This document shows positions 1-7,907 of a stretch of DNA of 29,502 nt, one piece after another (the first letter of the stretch is position 1; every line of letters begins with the position of its first letter). Made by a program: the position numbers and the translations under genes. The stretch spans positions 1 to 29,502 of the IMG/VR virus record IMGVR_UViG_3300031257_000005; one strand, 5' to 3'. The DNA is from a virus. The notes beneath the pieces were generated by a model, which made no database searches, had not been told where the DNA came from, and saw only the letters and a program-made list of their open reading frames with translations.

Positions 1-1
1 A

Positions 2-217
2 CAAATAGAAGATACTATTAAACTGGATACGGAATCTCTTAATAAGATTGGAAATATGATAGTTGAAAAGATTAAACAAAGAGAAACAGCAAAGAAAAAA
101 GCATATATTCAGACGAAAATATTAGAAGCTCAAAAAGCTGATTTAACTAATAGACTGATATCTTCACAAGGGGCTATAGGAGAATCAAAGCATATGCTAA
201 ATAATAATATTATTTGA
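2..217 (+). CDS. C-terminal part of an unidentified protein (5' end outside window)
   Basis: An open frame enters from the left edge and ends at the TGA at 215-217, giving 71 visible residues and no start codon. The residues are rich in Lys, Glu, Gln and Ala and look helical, possibly coiled-coil (for example KIKQRETAKKKAYIQTKILE). No catalytic motif is visible. In many phages the gene before the portal region is a terminase subunit, but nothing here identifies one, so no function is assigned. The stop codon overlaps the ribosome binding site of the next gene (GAGGTG at 216-221), so the two are probably cotranscribed. Confidence 0.6.
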   Translation, partial: QIEDTIKLDTESLNKIGNMIVEKIKQRETAKKKAYIQTKILEAQKADLTNRLISSQGAIGESKHMLNNNII

Positions 218-228
218 GGTGTAAAATA

Positions 229-969
229 ATGAAGAAGAAAAAAGAAATGATAAAAATCAAAATTGATAACTCGGGAAGACAAACAGTATTAGGAAGACAT
301 TTACATAAGACTTTAGAAATTAAAACGCCATATCACATTTGGTTACCTAGAATGTTAGAATATGGTTTTGAACAAGACAAAGATTATCTTTTAATTGAAC
401 AAAAAAGTTCAATTAAACATGAACTTAATACTTCAAAAAGAACCAAAATTAACCATCAATTAACTTTGGATATGGCTAAAGAAATATGTATGATCCAAAG
501 AACAAAAATAGGAAAAGCTACAAGAAAATATTTTCTTGAATGCGAAAAACGATTATTAAGAATTCAAAAAAATCGTAACGATCCTGAATGGGTAGAAACG
601 AGGAAAGAAGGAATAGCTGTACATAGAGAACAAACAGATGCTGTTAAAGTCTATGTTGATTATGCTATAGAAAATGGGTCTTTAAATTATTTAAAGAAGC
701 CAAGAACAGCTTATAGTAATTTTGCAAACTTGATTAATAAATCATTGTTTATATTTACTTGCGATCCAAAAAATGTGAGAAATTTCTTATCTAAGAAACA
801 ATTAGGATCATGTATGATGGCAGATAAGTTTTTAGCTAAAATATTATTGGATGAAATAGAAAAAGGAACTCCTTACAAAGAAATTTATCAGATAGTAAAA
901 AGTAAATTTAAAGTATTTTCAGATTTATATGGAAAGACCCAAGTTGTAGAGTTAGCTTTAGTTAAATAA
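229..969 (+). CDS. AntA/AntB-type phage antirepressor-like protein
   Basis: This 246-residue protein has an N-terminal AntA-like domain (about residues 1-105). The pattern is a short strand, 'GRHLHKTLEIKTPYHIWLPR', 'GFEQDKDYLL' and 'LTLDMAKEICMIQRT', as in phage AntA/AntB domains. Antirepressors of this class bind or displace phage repressors; that role is known for the family and not shown here. The C-terminal half (about 115-235) is a separate domain that recurs in the Rha-type protein at 8923-9648: a 'K.Y(V/I).YA...GS' segment, 'NVR..L', 'QL...M.AD', then 'YKEIYQ'. The start is the ATG at 229, placed 7 bases after GAGGTG (216-221); an in-frame TTG at 214 lies upstream of that site and is rejected. 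The gene is very AT-rich and sits among virion and sugar genes, as a moron would. Confidence 0.75.
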   Translation: MKKKKEMIKIKIDNSGRQTVLGRHLHKTLEIKTPYHIWLPRMLEYGFEQDKDYLLIEQKSSIKHELNTSKRTKINHQLTLDMAKEICMIQRTKIGKATRKYFLECEKRLLRIQKNRNDPEWVETRKEGIAVHREQTDAVKVYVDYAIENGSLNYLKKPRTAYSNFANLINKSLFIFTCDPKNVRNFLSKKQLGSCMMADKFLAKILLDEIEKGTPYKEIYQIVKSKFKVFSDLYGKTQVVELALVK

Positions 970-987
970 CATTATATGAGGTGCATT

Positions 988-2028
988 ATGAAAATTAAAG
1001 GTTTAGTATTTATAGGTTCCAGAGCGAATTATGGAAGACTCTATATGGTCTTTAGAGAAATGCAGAAAAATAATGATTGGTTAGACTTTAAGATATTTTT
1101 AGCCACGGAGGGTACGTATCTAAGTTTGGATGGTTTTAATGGCTATGTTGATTATAAAGTAGATGGACTTATGTATAAAGATGAACCATATAATATTGCT
1201 TTTACAGTAAGTACTGTTTTAGAACATGCCAGCAATTATTTAAGACATAATAAATATGATTTTTGTTTTATCCATGGTGATAGATACGAATGTCTGGGGA
1301 TGGCAGCAGCTTGTTTATTTAATGGTCTTAAAGTTATTCATTCCGAGGGTGGGGAATTATCAGGTGGTTTTGACAATACAATTCGATATATGATTTCTCA
1401 AGCGGCTTATATACATTTTGCCACATCAAGTAAATCATATAGTATTTTAAATTATGTGTTTAATTCTCTAAAAGTTTATAATGTAGGATCGCCGACTGTA
1501 GATTTTGTATTTAATATCCTGGAGAGAAAAAGGCCCAGAAATGAAGATGAAATGTATATGATAGTTTTATATAATCCCTTAGTAGGAGAAAACTATAATG
1601 AATTAATAGAAGCTATTAGTATATTAGCTCATAGAATAAAAATTATATGGATTAACCCAAACATGGATCCAGGTAATAAAAAATTGTTAAAAGATATGCA
1701 TAAGATTAATATTGAATTTATGAAAGACGTACCCCCTGATAAGTTTATCAGACTTTTAGACCATGCACATTTATTATTAGGAAATACGAGTGCTGGCATT
1801 AAAGAAGGTGCGGTTATTGGTGTTCCATATGTTCTGGTAGGTAATAGGCAAATTAATAGGGAAGTAGCGAAGAATGTTTATAGGGTTTCCATGGATGAAT
1901 CAGAAATATTAGAAGCTTGTGATGTTTTTATCTGTGAAGACCCAGTCAAATTTCAATATGACAATATTTTTGGAAAAGGTGATAGCTCTAAACAGATGCT
2001 AGAAATACTTAAAAGAGAATTTAGATAA
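988..2028 (+). CDS. neuC: NeuC-like UDP-N-acetylglucosamine 2-epimerase (hydrolysing type)
   Basis: This 346-residue protein matches the NeuC/WecB GT-B fold. Enzymes of the NeuC class convert UDP-GlcNAc to ManNAc plus UDP, the first step of sialic acid synthesis. Visible signatures are N-terminal 'FIGSRANYGRL' (residues 8-18), 'HGDRYE' (96-101), 'HSEGGELSGG' (118-127) followed by 'DNTIRY' and His143, and the UDP-binding 'GNTSAGIKEG' (265-274) with 'GNRQINRE' (285-292). Length is slightly under the usual 360-390. The ATG at 988 is chosen because GAGGTG lies at 978-983; an upstream in-frame ATG at 976 overlaps that site. It sits in one transcription direction with a CMP-sugar synthetase at 2575. 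The related WecB reaction (UDP-ManNAc product) cannot be excluded. It carries two copies of the GGGTACGT word. Confidence 0.85.
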   Translation: MKIKGLVFIGSRANYGRLYMVFREMQKNNDWLDFKIFLATEGTYLSLDGFNGYVDYKVDGLMYKDEPYNIAFTVSTVLEHASNYLRHNKYDFCFIHGDRYECLGMAAACLFNGLKVIHSEGGELSGGFDNTIRYMISQAAYIHFATSSKSYSILNYVFNSLKVYNVGSPTVDFVFNILERKRPRNEDEMYMIVLYNPLVGENYNELIEAISILAHRIKIIWINPNMDPGNKKLLKDMHKINIEFMKDVPPDKFIRLLDHAHLLLGNTSAGIKEGAVIGVPYVLVGNRQINREVAKNVYRVSMDESEILEACDVFICEDPVKFQYDNIFGKGDSSKQMLEILKREFR

Positions 2029-2048
2029 ATAACATAGGGGTGGAGGGT

Positions 2049-2234
2049 ATGGAAGAGATAATAAAGGCTATTGCTGATTATGGCACAACATTAGGTATAC
2101 TAATATATTTATTATCATCTTTGATGCCCAAAATAAATGCTCTCCAGACACAAAATGAAATTCATAAATTAGAAATAGCCAGTTTAAGAGAGAAAATACA
2201 AAATTTAGAGCGTGAAATGGAGGAAAAGAAATGA
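2049..2234 (+). CDS. small membrane protein, BhlA/UviB holin-like
   Basis: A 61-residue protein with one hydrophobic segment (about residues 10-27, 'YGTTLGILIYLLSSLM') followed by a charged heptad-like helix rich in Leu, Glu and Lys to the C-terminus. An N-terminal membrane helix followed by a coiled coil in about 60-75 residues is the layout of the BhlA/UviB holin-like family. Members are proposed to permeabilise the membrane during phage lysis. No residue-level signature proves this. The start is the ATG at 2049 preceded by the G-rich stretch 2037-2047; an in-frame GTG at 2040 lies inside that stretch. The stop overlaps the next start as ATGA at 2231-2234, which suggests translational coupling. 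Confidence 0.5.
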   Translation: MEEIIKAIADYGTTLGILIYLLSSLMPKINALQTQNEIHKLEIASLREKIQNLEREMEEKK

Positions 2235-2578
2235 ATGTATATAAATACTTTGATGAAAGACTAAAAAAGTATGATGATGATTATGAAATAAGTGAAATTA
2301 TTATGCAGCTAACAAAAAGAGAAAATAGGATATTAGATAAAATATTAAAAGAAATAGGTAAAAGCAATGAACCTTTGAAATATAGTGCTTTTGATACTTT
2401 TATAACACTAGTTTTAAATAGTCATAAACTTCCTCAATTTAGTCTTGAATATAAATCAGAACTCATGTGGAATCAAGAAACAAGATTGAAAGAATTAAAA
2501 GATATATTTAATACAATAGCTATTAGGTATTTACCTAATAGTAAAATTTCTAAACAAAAGAATGGGTGTTCAAAATGA
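2231..2578 (+). CDS. uncharacterised 115-residue protein
   Basis: The family is not recognised. The product is a hydrophilic, probably helical protein with a Lys/Glu-rich N-terminal half and a conspicuous 'FDTFITLVLNSHKLPQFSLEY' region in the middle; it has no Cys pairs before the C-terminal 'NGCSK' and no membrane segment. GGAGG at 2219-2223 gives a 7-base spacing to the ATG. Both ends use ATGA overlaps, with the small membrane protein upstream and the CMP-sugar synthetase downstream. The four genes from 988 to 3228 therefore look like one tightly packed transcription unit. Confidence 0.6.
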   Translation: MNVYKYFDERLKKYDDDYEISEIIMQLTKRENRILDKILKEIGKSNEPLKYSAFDTFITLVLNSHKLPQFSLEYKSELMWNQETRLKELKDIFNTIAIRYLPNSKISKQKNGCSK

Positions 2579-3228
2579 TTTATGGATTGATACCAGCAAG
2601 AAAAGGAAGTATCAGGATAAAAAATAAAAACATGAAATTATTAAATTTAAAGCCATTGATTTATTACACTATCAAAAATGCTTGTAGGAGCAAACTTAGA
2701 AAAATAATTATAAGTACGGATTATAGCCAGGATGAAATTGAAAATGTTTTTCCTTCTTATTGTGGGAAAAGATATGAATATGTTAAAAGACCAGACTATC
2801 TATGTACAAATGATGCTCTGGCAGATGGCTACATATATCACATGATAAAACATATGGACTTAAAAAATAGTGATAGTATATGTCTATTACAGCCTACTTG
2901 CCCTCTACGAGATTTTATGGATATTAACCAGGCTATAAGCATATATAATAAGTATGATAGAGATTCTTTAGTATCTGTGTATAGACTGGAAAATGCTAAT
3001 AGAATATATGATTACAATTGTCAACATATGCAGCTGCCAAAAAATAGATATGTGTATGTGAGAAATTCAGCTATTTATATTTTTCGGGTAGGTATGTTTA
3101 AATATAATACTGATGGTATATTTGAAAAATCTCCTTTACTTTTTGTTATGCCGGTACAGAAATCTATTGACATTAATGAGCAGTATGATTTTGATTATGC
3201 CAGTGTTATAATGGAAGAAGGTGACTAG
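2575..3228 (+). CDS. neuA: NeuA-like CMP-nonulosonate cytidylyltransferase (CMP-sialic acid synthetase family)
   Basis: The 217 residues follow the NeuA/PseF pattern from end to end. N-terminal 'IPARKGSIRIKNKNM' (6-20) is the CTP-binding loop, followed by 'KPLIYYTIK' (26-34), 'STDY' (47-50), 'KRPDYLCTNDAL' (71-82), 'LLQPTCPLR' (104-112) and the acidic C-terminal 'SIDINEQYDFDYA' (197-209) expected at the metal-binding end. The family transfers CMP from CTP to a sialic-acid-type sugar, the activation step before glycosyl transfer. The ATG at 2575 is chosen over an in-frame GTG at 2566 because GGGTG (2564-2568) sits 6 bases before it and the ATGA overlap fits. The sugar could be sialic, legionaminic or pseudaminic acid; the sequence does not decide. 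No NeuB synthase or sialyltransferase is in the window. Confidence 0.85.
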   Translation: MIYGLIPARKGSIRIKNKNMKLLNLKPLIYYTIKNACRSKLRKIIISTDYSQDEIENVFPSYCGKRYEYVKRPDYLCTNDALADGYIYHMIKHMDLKNSDSICLLQPTCPLRDFMDINQAISIYNKYDRDSLVSVYRLENANRIYDYNCQHMQLPKNRYVYVRNSAIYIFRVGMFKYNTDGIFEKSPLLFVMPVQKSIDINEQYDFDYASVIMEEGD

Positions 3229-3450
3229 ATGCAAACTAAAGAAATGAGATGTTTTAAATGCAATAGATTATTAGGTGTTGACCTATGGGGTACAATGGGT
3301 TTTGCCCCATCTTCTGATATAACTAAAGCCATAACAGATGGAGTGTCGATACCTCCATATATCCTTGAAATAAAATGTCTTAATTGTAAAAGTCACAATA
3401 GTATTTATGTGTATCAAGAAAAAAGGAGGGTTGAGCCATGGAAGGAATGA
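3229..3450 (+). CDS. Com-like zinc-finger protein
   Basis: A 73-residue protein with two Cys pairs: 'MRCFKCNRLLGVDLW' near the N-terminus and 'LEIKCLNCKSHNSIYVY' about 40 residues later. The 'C..CN.LL ... IkC.rCk..N' spacing resembles phage Com (Mu), a zinc-binding regulator that activates translation of the mom DNA-modification gene. No mom-like gene is visible here, so the target, if any, is unknown. AAGGTGA at 3218-3224 precedes the ATG, which directly follows the neuA stop. The 3' end overlaps the portal start by 13 bases, so it could affect portal translation through coupling (inference). Confidence 0.65.
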   Translation: MQTKEMRCFKCNRLLGVDLWGTMGFAPSSDITKAITDGVSIPPYILEIKCLNCKSHNSIYVYQEKRRVEPWKE

Positions 3451-5474
3451 ACACCGCGTCAATACTCGACAACGATGAAATCCAGAAGTATAAACAGGAT
3501 TGGAGAGAACAAAAAGACATACAGAGAAACGAGTTAATGACAGAAGAAGAAAGACTCGAAGTAGATAATTTAATGGTATTATTAAATAATGACTGTACAG
3601 AGATGCAGGAACTATACGACCAATGGTCCAAAGAAGAGGAAGCTTACAGGCAAAAACAACCGGAAAATCCTGATGACCCAAATAGTAGAATTAACATAAT
3701 ACTTCCTGTAATTGAAGGTGAAATTACTCAAATAGTTGATAATAATTGGCAGGTAACAGCAGTAGGCGAAGAACCAGGAGACGATATATTTGCTGATGAT
3801 GCTTTAATTGGGCTTGAATGGGCTTTAAATAAGAATGATTTATTTAAAAAGATGACAGTTCATGAAAGAAGACGAAATAAACATGGGGTTGCTTTCATGA
3901 AAGTAAGATACGACCATAATTTTGCCGGTGGTTTTGGATGTCCAATTATTGATATAGTGCCAATAAACAAATTAATAGTGGATGGTAAAATAAAAAATTT
4001 CTTAAGATGGCAGGAAGCAGATTATATCGCTGAAAAAATAGTTTATTCCAAATCTTATGCTTATGAAAGATACGGACCGGAAAAAGCATCTGCTATTAGC
4101 TATGGAGTTGATGAATGGAGAGATGATTATGTCTTTGAAGAAAATTACACATTCGCGGATGAAAATTCGTTTACACTGCTTGAAGTGTGGTCCAGATTTA
4201 ATGGGAAACTCAGAGTTAGGGAAATATCTTCTGATGGTATTTTGTTATGGGATAGCGCTAAGAAAGGAGAAAGAACAGATAATCAAAGAGAAACAGAATT
4301 TACAGATAGGCCAATATACAAATATGTAAATAATCTATATCCACATTTCATAACTAATAAATATACATCTGATGGTAGGCTACATGGTTTTGGAGATGCT
4401 ACAATACTTCTACCATTACAGAATTTAGTAAATGAATTGTATGATAAAATAAGAATTTTGATGAGACCAAACCTAATAGCCTATGATGTAAATTCTGACT
4501 TAGATTTAACCGATATTGATAAAGATATGACAACACCAAGGGGATATGATGGTAGAAATCTCCAGGGTGGGCCGCCTCTATATAGTATACCCTGGGGTGC
4601 TGTAAATAGTGATGTATTTCACTTAGTACAGGATATAAAGCAAGAAGCCCAGAGAGTAGCAAGATTTAATGACATTATGATTGGTCAGGGTAGAACAGCA
4701 GACACAGCAACAGAAGCAGCTATTCAGCAACAACAGGGGAACTCACATACCACTCATGAAAAGACAACTCTAGAGCATACTCTAAGTGATGTTTGCAAAT
4801 ACATGTTAGGACTTATGATGGAGTATATTACAGAAGGTAAAGCTTTCAGGCTATTTGGTGAACGTGCTAAAAATGCTAAAGATATGAAATATGCATGGGT
4901 TGATTTTTCATCCATGACAAACGTACCCGGTATGATTCCGGCAAGCCAGGAGTATAAAGACAAATTTAAAACTAATAATCCTGGAGTTAATATACCACAA
5001 TGGGAAGTATTAGAAAATACTGACGAAACAGAAGACGAAACAATAGATAAAGTTATAAAAAATAAGAGAAAAACTCAGACTAAGCATCTAGAATTAGATA
5101 TAAATATTTCAATGGGTTCTGGATTACCTAAGAATAAGGCTTTTCTATGGCAGATGATTGAGAGGTTATGTCAATTGGCTGTACCTGATGTAGACGACCC
5201 ACAAATGCCTATACCAAAACCAATAATAACATGGAGAGAAATGAGAAATATTGTAAAAGATTTTATGGATTTACCGATTGATAATGACAAGAATCTCCAG
5301 GAATTTGTTGATAGATTAAGGGAAATGCAAAAACAACAGCTAGCACAAAGAGCGCCAACTACAGCGCAAGCGGCGGGTCAAGCACCAAATCAATCAGCAG
5401 ATCAGAATTTAACACAGGGTGGAAATCCTCAAATGGCAATGGCTAATCAAGCTAAACAAGGAGGTGGAGCATAA
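3438..5474 (+). CDS. phage portal protein
   Basis: A 678-residue portal protein, the dodecameric ring at one capsid vertex through which DNA is packaged and ejected. Evidence is size (P22-class portals are about 700 residues), position before scaffold and capsid genes, and a typical portal layout: a helical N-terminal region, a wing/stem core with 'INIILPVIEGEITQIVDNNW', 'HERRRNKHGVAFMKV' and 'DIVPINKLIVD', a central 'LQNLVNELYDKIRIL' helix, then 'GQGRTADTATEAAIQQQQ', reminiscent of the tunnel-loop region of such portals. The last 60 residues are a low-complexity Gln/Ala tail. AGGAGG at 3424-3429 is 8 bases before the ATG. The next gene overlaps by one base (TAATG). Confidence 0.85.
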   Translation: MEGMNTASILDNDEIQKYKQDWREQKDIQRNELMTEEERLEVDNLMVLLNNDCTEMQELYDQWSKEEEAYRQKQPENPDDPNSRINIILPVIEGEITQIVDNNWQVTAVGEEPGDDIFADDALIGLEWALNKNDLFKKMTVHERRRNKHGVAFMKVRYDHNFAGGFGCPIIDIVPINKLIVDGKIKNFLRWQEADYIAEKIVYSKSYAYERYGPEKASAISYGVDEWRDDYVFEENYTFADENSFTLLEVWSRFNGKLRVREISSDGILLWDSAKKGERTDNQRETEFTDRPIYKYVNNLYPHFITNKYTSDGRLHGFGDATILLPLQNLVNELYDKIRILMRPNLIAYDVNSDLDLTDIDKDMTTPRGYDGRNLQGGPPLYSIPWGAVNSDVFHLVQDIKQEAQRVARFNDIMIGQGRTADTATEAAIQQQQGNSHTTHEKTTLEHTLSDVCKYMLGLMMEYITEGKAFRLFGERAKNAKDMKYAWVDFSSMTNVPGMIPASQEYKDKFKTNNPGVNIPQWEVLENTDETEDETIDKVIKNKRKTQTKHLELDINISMGSGLPKNKAFLWQMIERLCQLAVPDVDDPQMPIPKPIITWREMRNIVKDFMDLPIDNDKNLQEFVDRLREMQKQQLAQRAPTTAQAAGQAPNQSADQNLTQGGNPQMAMANQAKQGGGA

Positions 5475-5842
5475 TGGATAATATGCAACACAACAAACTA
5501 ATAATAAAATGTTATGAAGGAAACCCGCATCTTAAGCATGTTCTTACAAATACGGATATAAACAGAATAGCAATGTTAGAGGGTAGGTATCCGATTACTA
5601 AATTTCCGGTATGCTCACACTGTGAAAGATTAGGATTATGGACCCAAGTGGATGGTATTCCATCCGGATATTGTGAAATATGTGGAACATACACCAGAAA
5701 TCCTATGACATATAGTGAGTATTTAAGTAAAGGTTTTGATGTAGATGAAACTGGAGAAACCTTTAGGAAAATGTCTAAAGTAGATAAAGAACTCAGGGAG
5801 AAAAATAAATTATTCTACCTACCCGAATATAAAACTATATAG
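5474..5842 (+). CDS. small zinc-ribbon protein in the head gene block
   Basis: A 122-residue protein. Residues about 45-75 hold 'CSHCERLGLW' and 'GYCEICGTYTRNP', a CxxC-xn-CxxC set that should bind one zinc ion. The flanking parts are charged and unremarkable ('LIIKCYEGNPHLKHVLTN' at the front, 'VDKELREKNKLF' at the end). Translation is coupled to the portal gene (TAATG overlap), with GGAGG at 5460-5464. Position between portal and scaffold suggests a role in head assembly or packaging, but no family is recognised. Confidence 0.6.
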   Translation: MDNMQHNKLIIKCYEGNPHLKHVLTNTDINRIAMLEGRYPITKFPVCSHCERLGLWTQVDGIPSGYCEICGTYTRNPMTYSEYLSKGFDVDETGETFRKMSKVDKELREKNKLFYLPEYKTI

Positions 5843-5857
5843 AAAGGGGAATTAGTT

Positions 5858-6310
5858 ATGAAAGGTCAGAAAAATCCTGAATGGGATTATATGGGCAAAG
5901 GAGATTTTAGCAAAGGTGTTGGGCTATTTGAATATGATAATGTTAATAGCACTGATATTTTAAAAGCTAGAAGAAAAGACAGATTAATTATACATGTAGA
6001 TAAAGATATGTTAGTACAAGACAAATACCAATTTAGGACATCAAAAAATAAACAGGTATATCATGCGGATATATACGGTATATCTCCTAATTATTTTGGT
6101 GGAAGGGCAACAAAAGTGGCAGAGATGAAAGACGAACCTTATGTTCTTGTAGTAAATGATGATGACATAACTGTTGGATTATTGATAAGAAAAGATTGGC
6201 TTGATAAATTTACATATCCACAACTATATGATATTGCTAGGGGACAAGGATTGAAAGTAAATAAGTCATTAAAAAAGAATGAAATCATAGAAATGTTGAC
6301 AAATCTATAA
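5858..6310 (+). CDS. unknown protein with C-terminal SAP/HeH-like helix-extended-helix
   Basis: This 150-residue protein ends in 'YPQLYDIARGQGLKVNKSLKK' followed by 'NEIIEML', which matches the helix-strand-helix pattern of SAP/HeH/Rho-N-like motifs found at the C-terminus of many phage head-region proteins; such motifs often bind nucleic acid. The first 110 residues contain 'DRLIIHVDKDMLVQDKYQF' and 'EPYVLVVNDDDITVGLLI', a probable beta-rich domain of unknown function. AAAGGGG at 5844-5849 is well spaced from the ATG. It is placed directly upstream of the scaffold leader; a structural or packaging accessory role is an inference from position. Confidence 0.55.
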   Translation: MKGQKNPEWDYMGKGDFSKGVGLFEYDNVNSTDILKARRKDRLIIHVDKDMLVQDKYQFRTSKNKQVYHADIYGISPNYFGGRATKVAEMKDEPYVLVVNDDDITVGLLIRKDWLDKFTYPQLYDIARGQGLKVNKSLKKNEIIEMLTNL

Positions 6311-6425
6311 ATATGTAGTAACCTTAAGAAAAGGGGATTTATCGAGGGTAAATCCCTTCATGAAGGTGATATGCCTTTTTCGCGTAGATTCTCTCACTAC
6401 GATATAAAAATTGGAGGGAAAATCA
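6311..6425 (+). promoter_or_regulatory. structured leader before the scaffold/capsid genes
   Basis: This 115-bp gap contains a strong hairpin, AGGGGATTTA (6332-6341) paired with TAAATCCCTT (6349-6358), with one G·U pair and a 7-base loop. A weak AAGG/CCTT hairpin followed by five T (6363-6380) and a third small stem CGTAG/CTACG (6383-6401) come next, then the scaffold ribosome binding site. A 15-codon reading frame (6360-6407) also lies here. No convincing -35/-10 pair was found. It may be an attenuator or an mRNA processing or stability element for the highly expressed head genes. Confidence 0.4.
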
Positions 6426-7352
6426 ATGAATGACAAATCTAAAAAAAATCCTAATGAGACCAATGAGTCCTTACCTGGAATTGAAGAATTAGATGAATCC
6501 TTACATCCTTTTGTTAATAAAAGCAAAAAGGGAGAAAGTAAGGAAGAAGAGCCTTTAGTTGACGACATTTATGGCGTTGATTTAGGGGATGATCCAGAAG
6601 AAAAATCTGAGGAGCTTGACGAAGAAGAAGAATCCGAAGAGATTGATGATGAAGAAGAAGAGTCCGAAGAGACTGACGAAGATGAAGATGAAGATGAAGA
6701 TGAAGAAGAGACTTTAAAGTCCAAAGATGATAGGGTACCTATCAAAAAGCTTATGAAAGAAAAGGCTAAGAATAAAAGTCTTTTAAGACGATTAGAAGCT
6801 CTCGAAGAAAAGTTTGAAAGTGACGAAGCTTCCAGATTAAAAAGCACACTTCTTAAGAAATATGAAGAAGCTGGGCATGATACCGATTTAGTCCGTGATT
6901 TACTGGATGATGTTACCAAGCTTATAAGCATTAATAAGCGTGATACATCTGAGGACAAAATTATGGATGATATCGAAGATTTATCAACAGACGATTTATT
7001 TTCAGATGCTCTAGATTATTCCGATCAAATAATCCAGAGAATCACAGATTTTAAAAAGGCTGGAGTTAAATTAAGTGTTGAAGATGCATATTTTAGTATT
7101 GTGGGTAAGTCCAAGATAAAGTCTAAGATAAAAGACAAATCTATAAGAGACGCAGCCACAAAGAGATTGAAGTCAAAACAAACAAGTACTAGAAAAACTA
7201 ATCCTGAGAAAGACACAGGACATAAGACATCTAATACTTATGGACTTAGTAAGAAAGATATTAAAAACTTTCAAAAACTAAAACAAATGCAGCCAAATGC
7301 GGGCTGGACTCTTTCTAAATATGCACGATACACAACTAGAAGTGATGATTAA
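6426..7352 (+). CDS. capsid scaffolding protein (acidic)
   Basis: A 308-residue protein just before the capsid genes. Residues about 50-100 are an extreme Asp/Glu run (many EEE and DED repeats), followed by a Lys-rich helical part with 'NKSLLRRLEALEEKF' (coiled-coil-like), a middle 'DLVRDLLDDVTKLI' helix and a basic C-terminus ('ATKRLKSKQTSTRK' then 'GLSKKDIKNFQKLKQ'). An acidic N-terminal half, coiled coil and basic helical capsid-binding tail are the known arrangement of phage scaffolds, which direct procapsid assembly and then leave the shell. GGAGGG at 6413-6418 is 7 bases before the ATG at 6426; the in-frame TTG at 6411 overlaps it. The assignment rests on composition and position. Confidence 0.75.
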   Translation: MNDKSKKNPNETNESLPGIEELDESLHPFVNKSKKGESKEEEPLVDDIYGVDLGDDPEEKSEELDEEEESEEIDDEEEESEETDEDEDEDEDEEETLKSKDDRVPIKKLMKEKAKNKSLLRRLEALEEKFESDEASRLKSTLLKKYEEAGHDTDLVRDLLDDVTKLISINKRDTSEDKIMDDIEDLSTDDLFSDALDYSDQIIQRITDFKKAGVKLSVEDAYFSIVGKSKIKSKIKDKSIRDAATKRLKSKQTSTRKTNPEKDTGHKTSNTYGLSKKDIKNFQKLKQMQPNAGWTLSKYARYTTRSDD

Positions 7353-7379
7353 AAATTTTAATATATAGAGGTGTTAGAT

Positions 7380-7895
7380 ATGGCTATCAACAGAATTTGT
7401 GTTGAGAGGAATTACCATAGAGCGCCCCTTATAAAGGCCTGGCTTGGAAGTACTGATACAATATATTCGTCTGATTTAGGCGGTATTGTTCAGAAAACTT
7501 CTAATAAGTATGTACTGGCCGTAGGTGGAACAACAGCCGCAACTGCTGAGTTTGCTGGCTTCATTGACCACTTAAGACCTGGTACAACTCACACATCCGG
7601 TGGGTCGACAAATTGGTTTATGTTGCGTAAATTTACTCCTGATGAAGAGTTAGATATTGAATATAGTACTTTATATTCAACTGTTCATCCGGCTACATCC
7701 GATATCGGTAATTTCGTTGGTGGTTCCACCGCGGCGACTGATTTAGGGGGTAGGTTAAGCATGGCTACAATAGTAAATGACGCAGCAACATCCAGTGGCG
7801 CCGGTAGAGCTTGGCTTCAAATTACAGGGTTTAGTACAGCTCGTAGAAGGATATATGGTTTACCATATAGAAATTCTAGCTGTATAGCCTGGTAA
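7380..7895 (+). CDS. small virion protein, possible head decoration protein
   Basis: A 171-residue beta-rich, Gly/Thr/Ser-rich protein lying directly before the major capsid gene ('LAVGGTTAATAEFAGFIDHL', 'GGSTAATDLGGRLSMATI'). The composition and the position suggest a capsid decoration or head-stabilising protein, but no family motif is seen. The start is the ATG at 7380, with AGAGGTG at 7367-7373; an in-frame GTG at 7371 overlaps that site. The C-terminus carries a small basic segment 'TARRRIYGLPYRN'. Confidence 0.5.
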   Translation: MAINRICVERNYHRAPLIKAWLGSTDTIYSSDLGGIVQKTSNKYVLAVGGTTAATAEFAGFIDHLRPGTTHTSGGSTNWFMLRKFTPDEELDIEYSTLYSTVHPATSDIGNFVGGSTAATDLGGRLSMATIVNDAATSSGAGRAWLQITGFSTARRRIYGLPYRNSSCIAW

Positions 7896-7907
7896 GGAGG
7901 GCGCAAA

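Noticed and set aside
3283-3681. Minus-strand open frames across the Com-like/portal junction
   Set aside because: They oppose two well-supported genes, have no Shine-Dalgarno site and show no recognisable protein features.
6380-6408. Promoter with -10 TATAAA at 6403-6408
   Set aside because: No acceptable -35 is present 16-18 bases upstream, and the start point would fall on or after the ribosome binding site.
6733-6740. GGGTACCT as another copy of the dispersed word
   Set aside because: It differs at the seventh base, which is invariant in all other copies, and creates a different palindrome. It was treated as chance, like GGGTACAA near 3290 and 17436.
6569-6958. Serine-rich open frame on the minus strand
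   Set aside because: It is the antisense of the Asp/Glu-rich scaffold segment (GAA/GAT runs read as Ser), lacks a ribosome binding site and lies wholly within a convincing gene.
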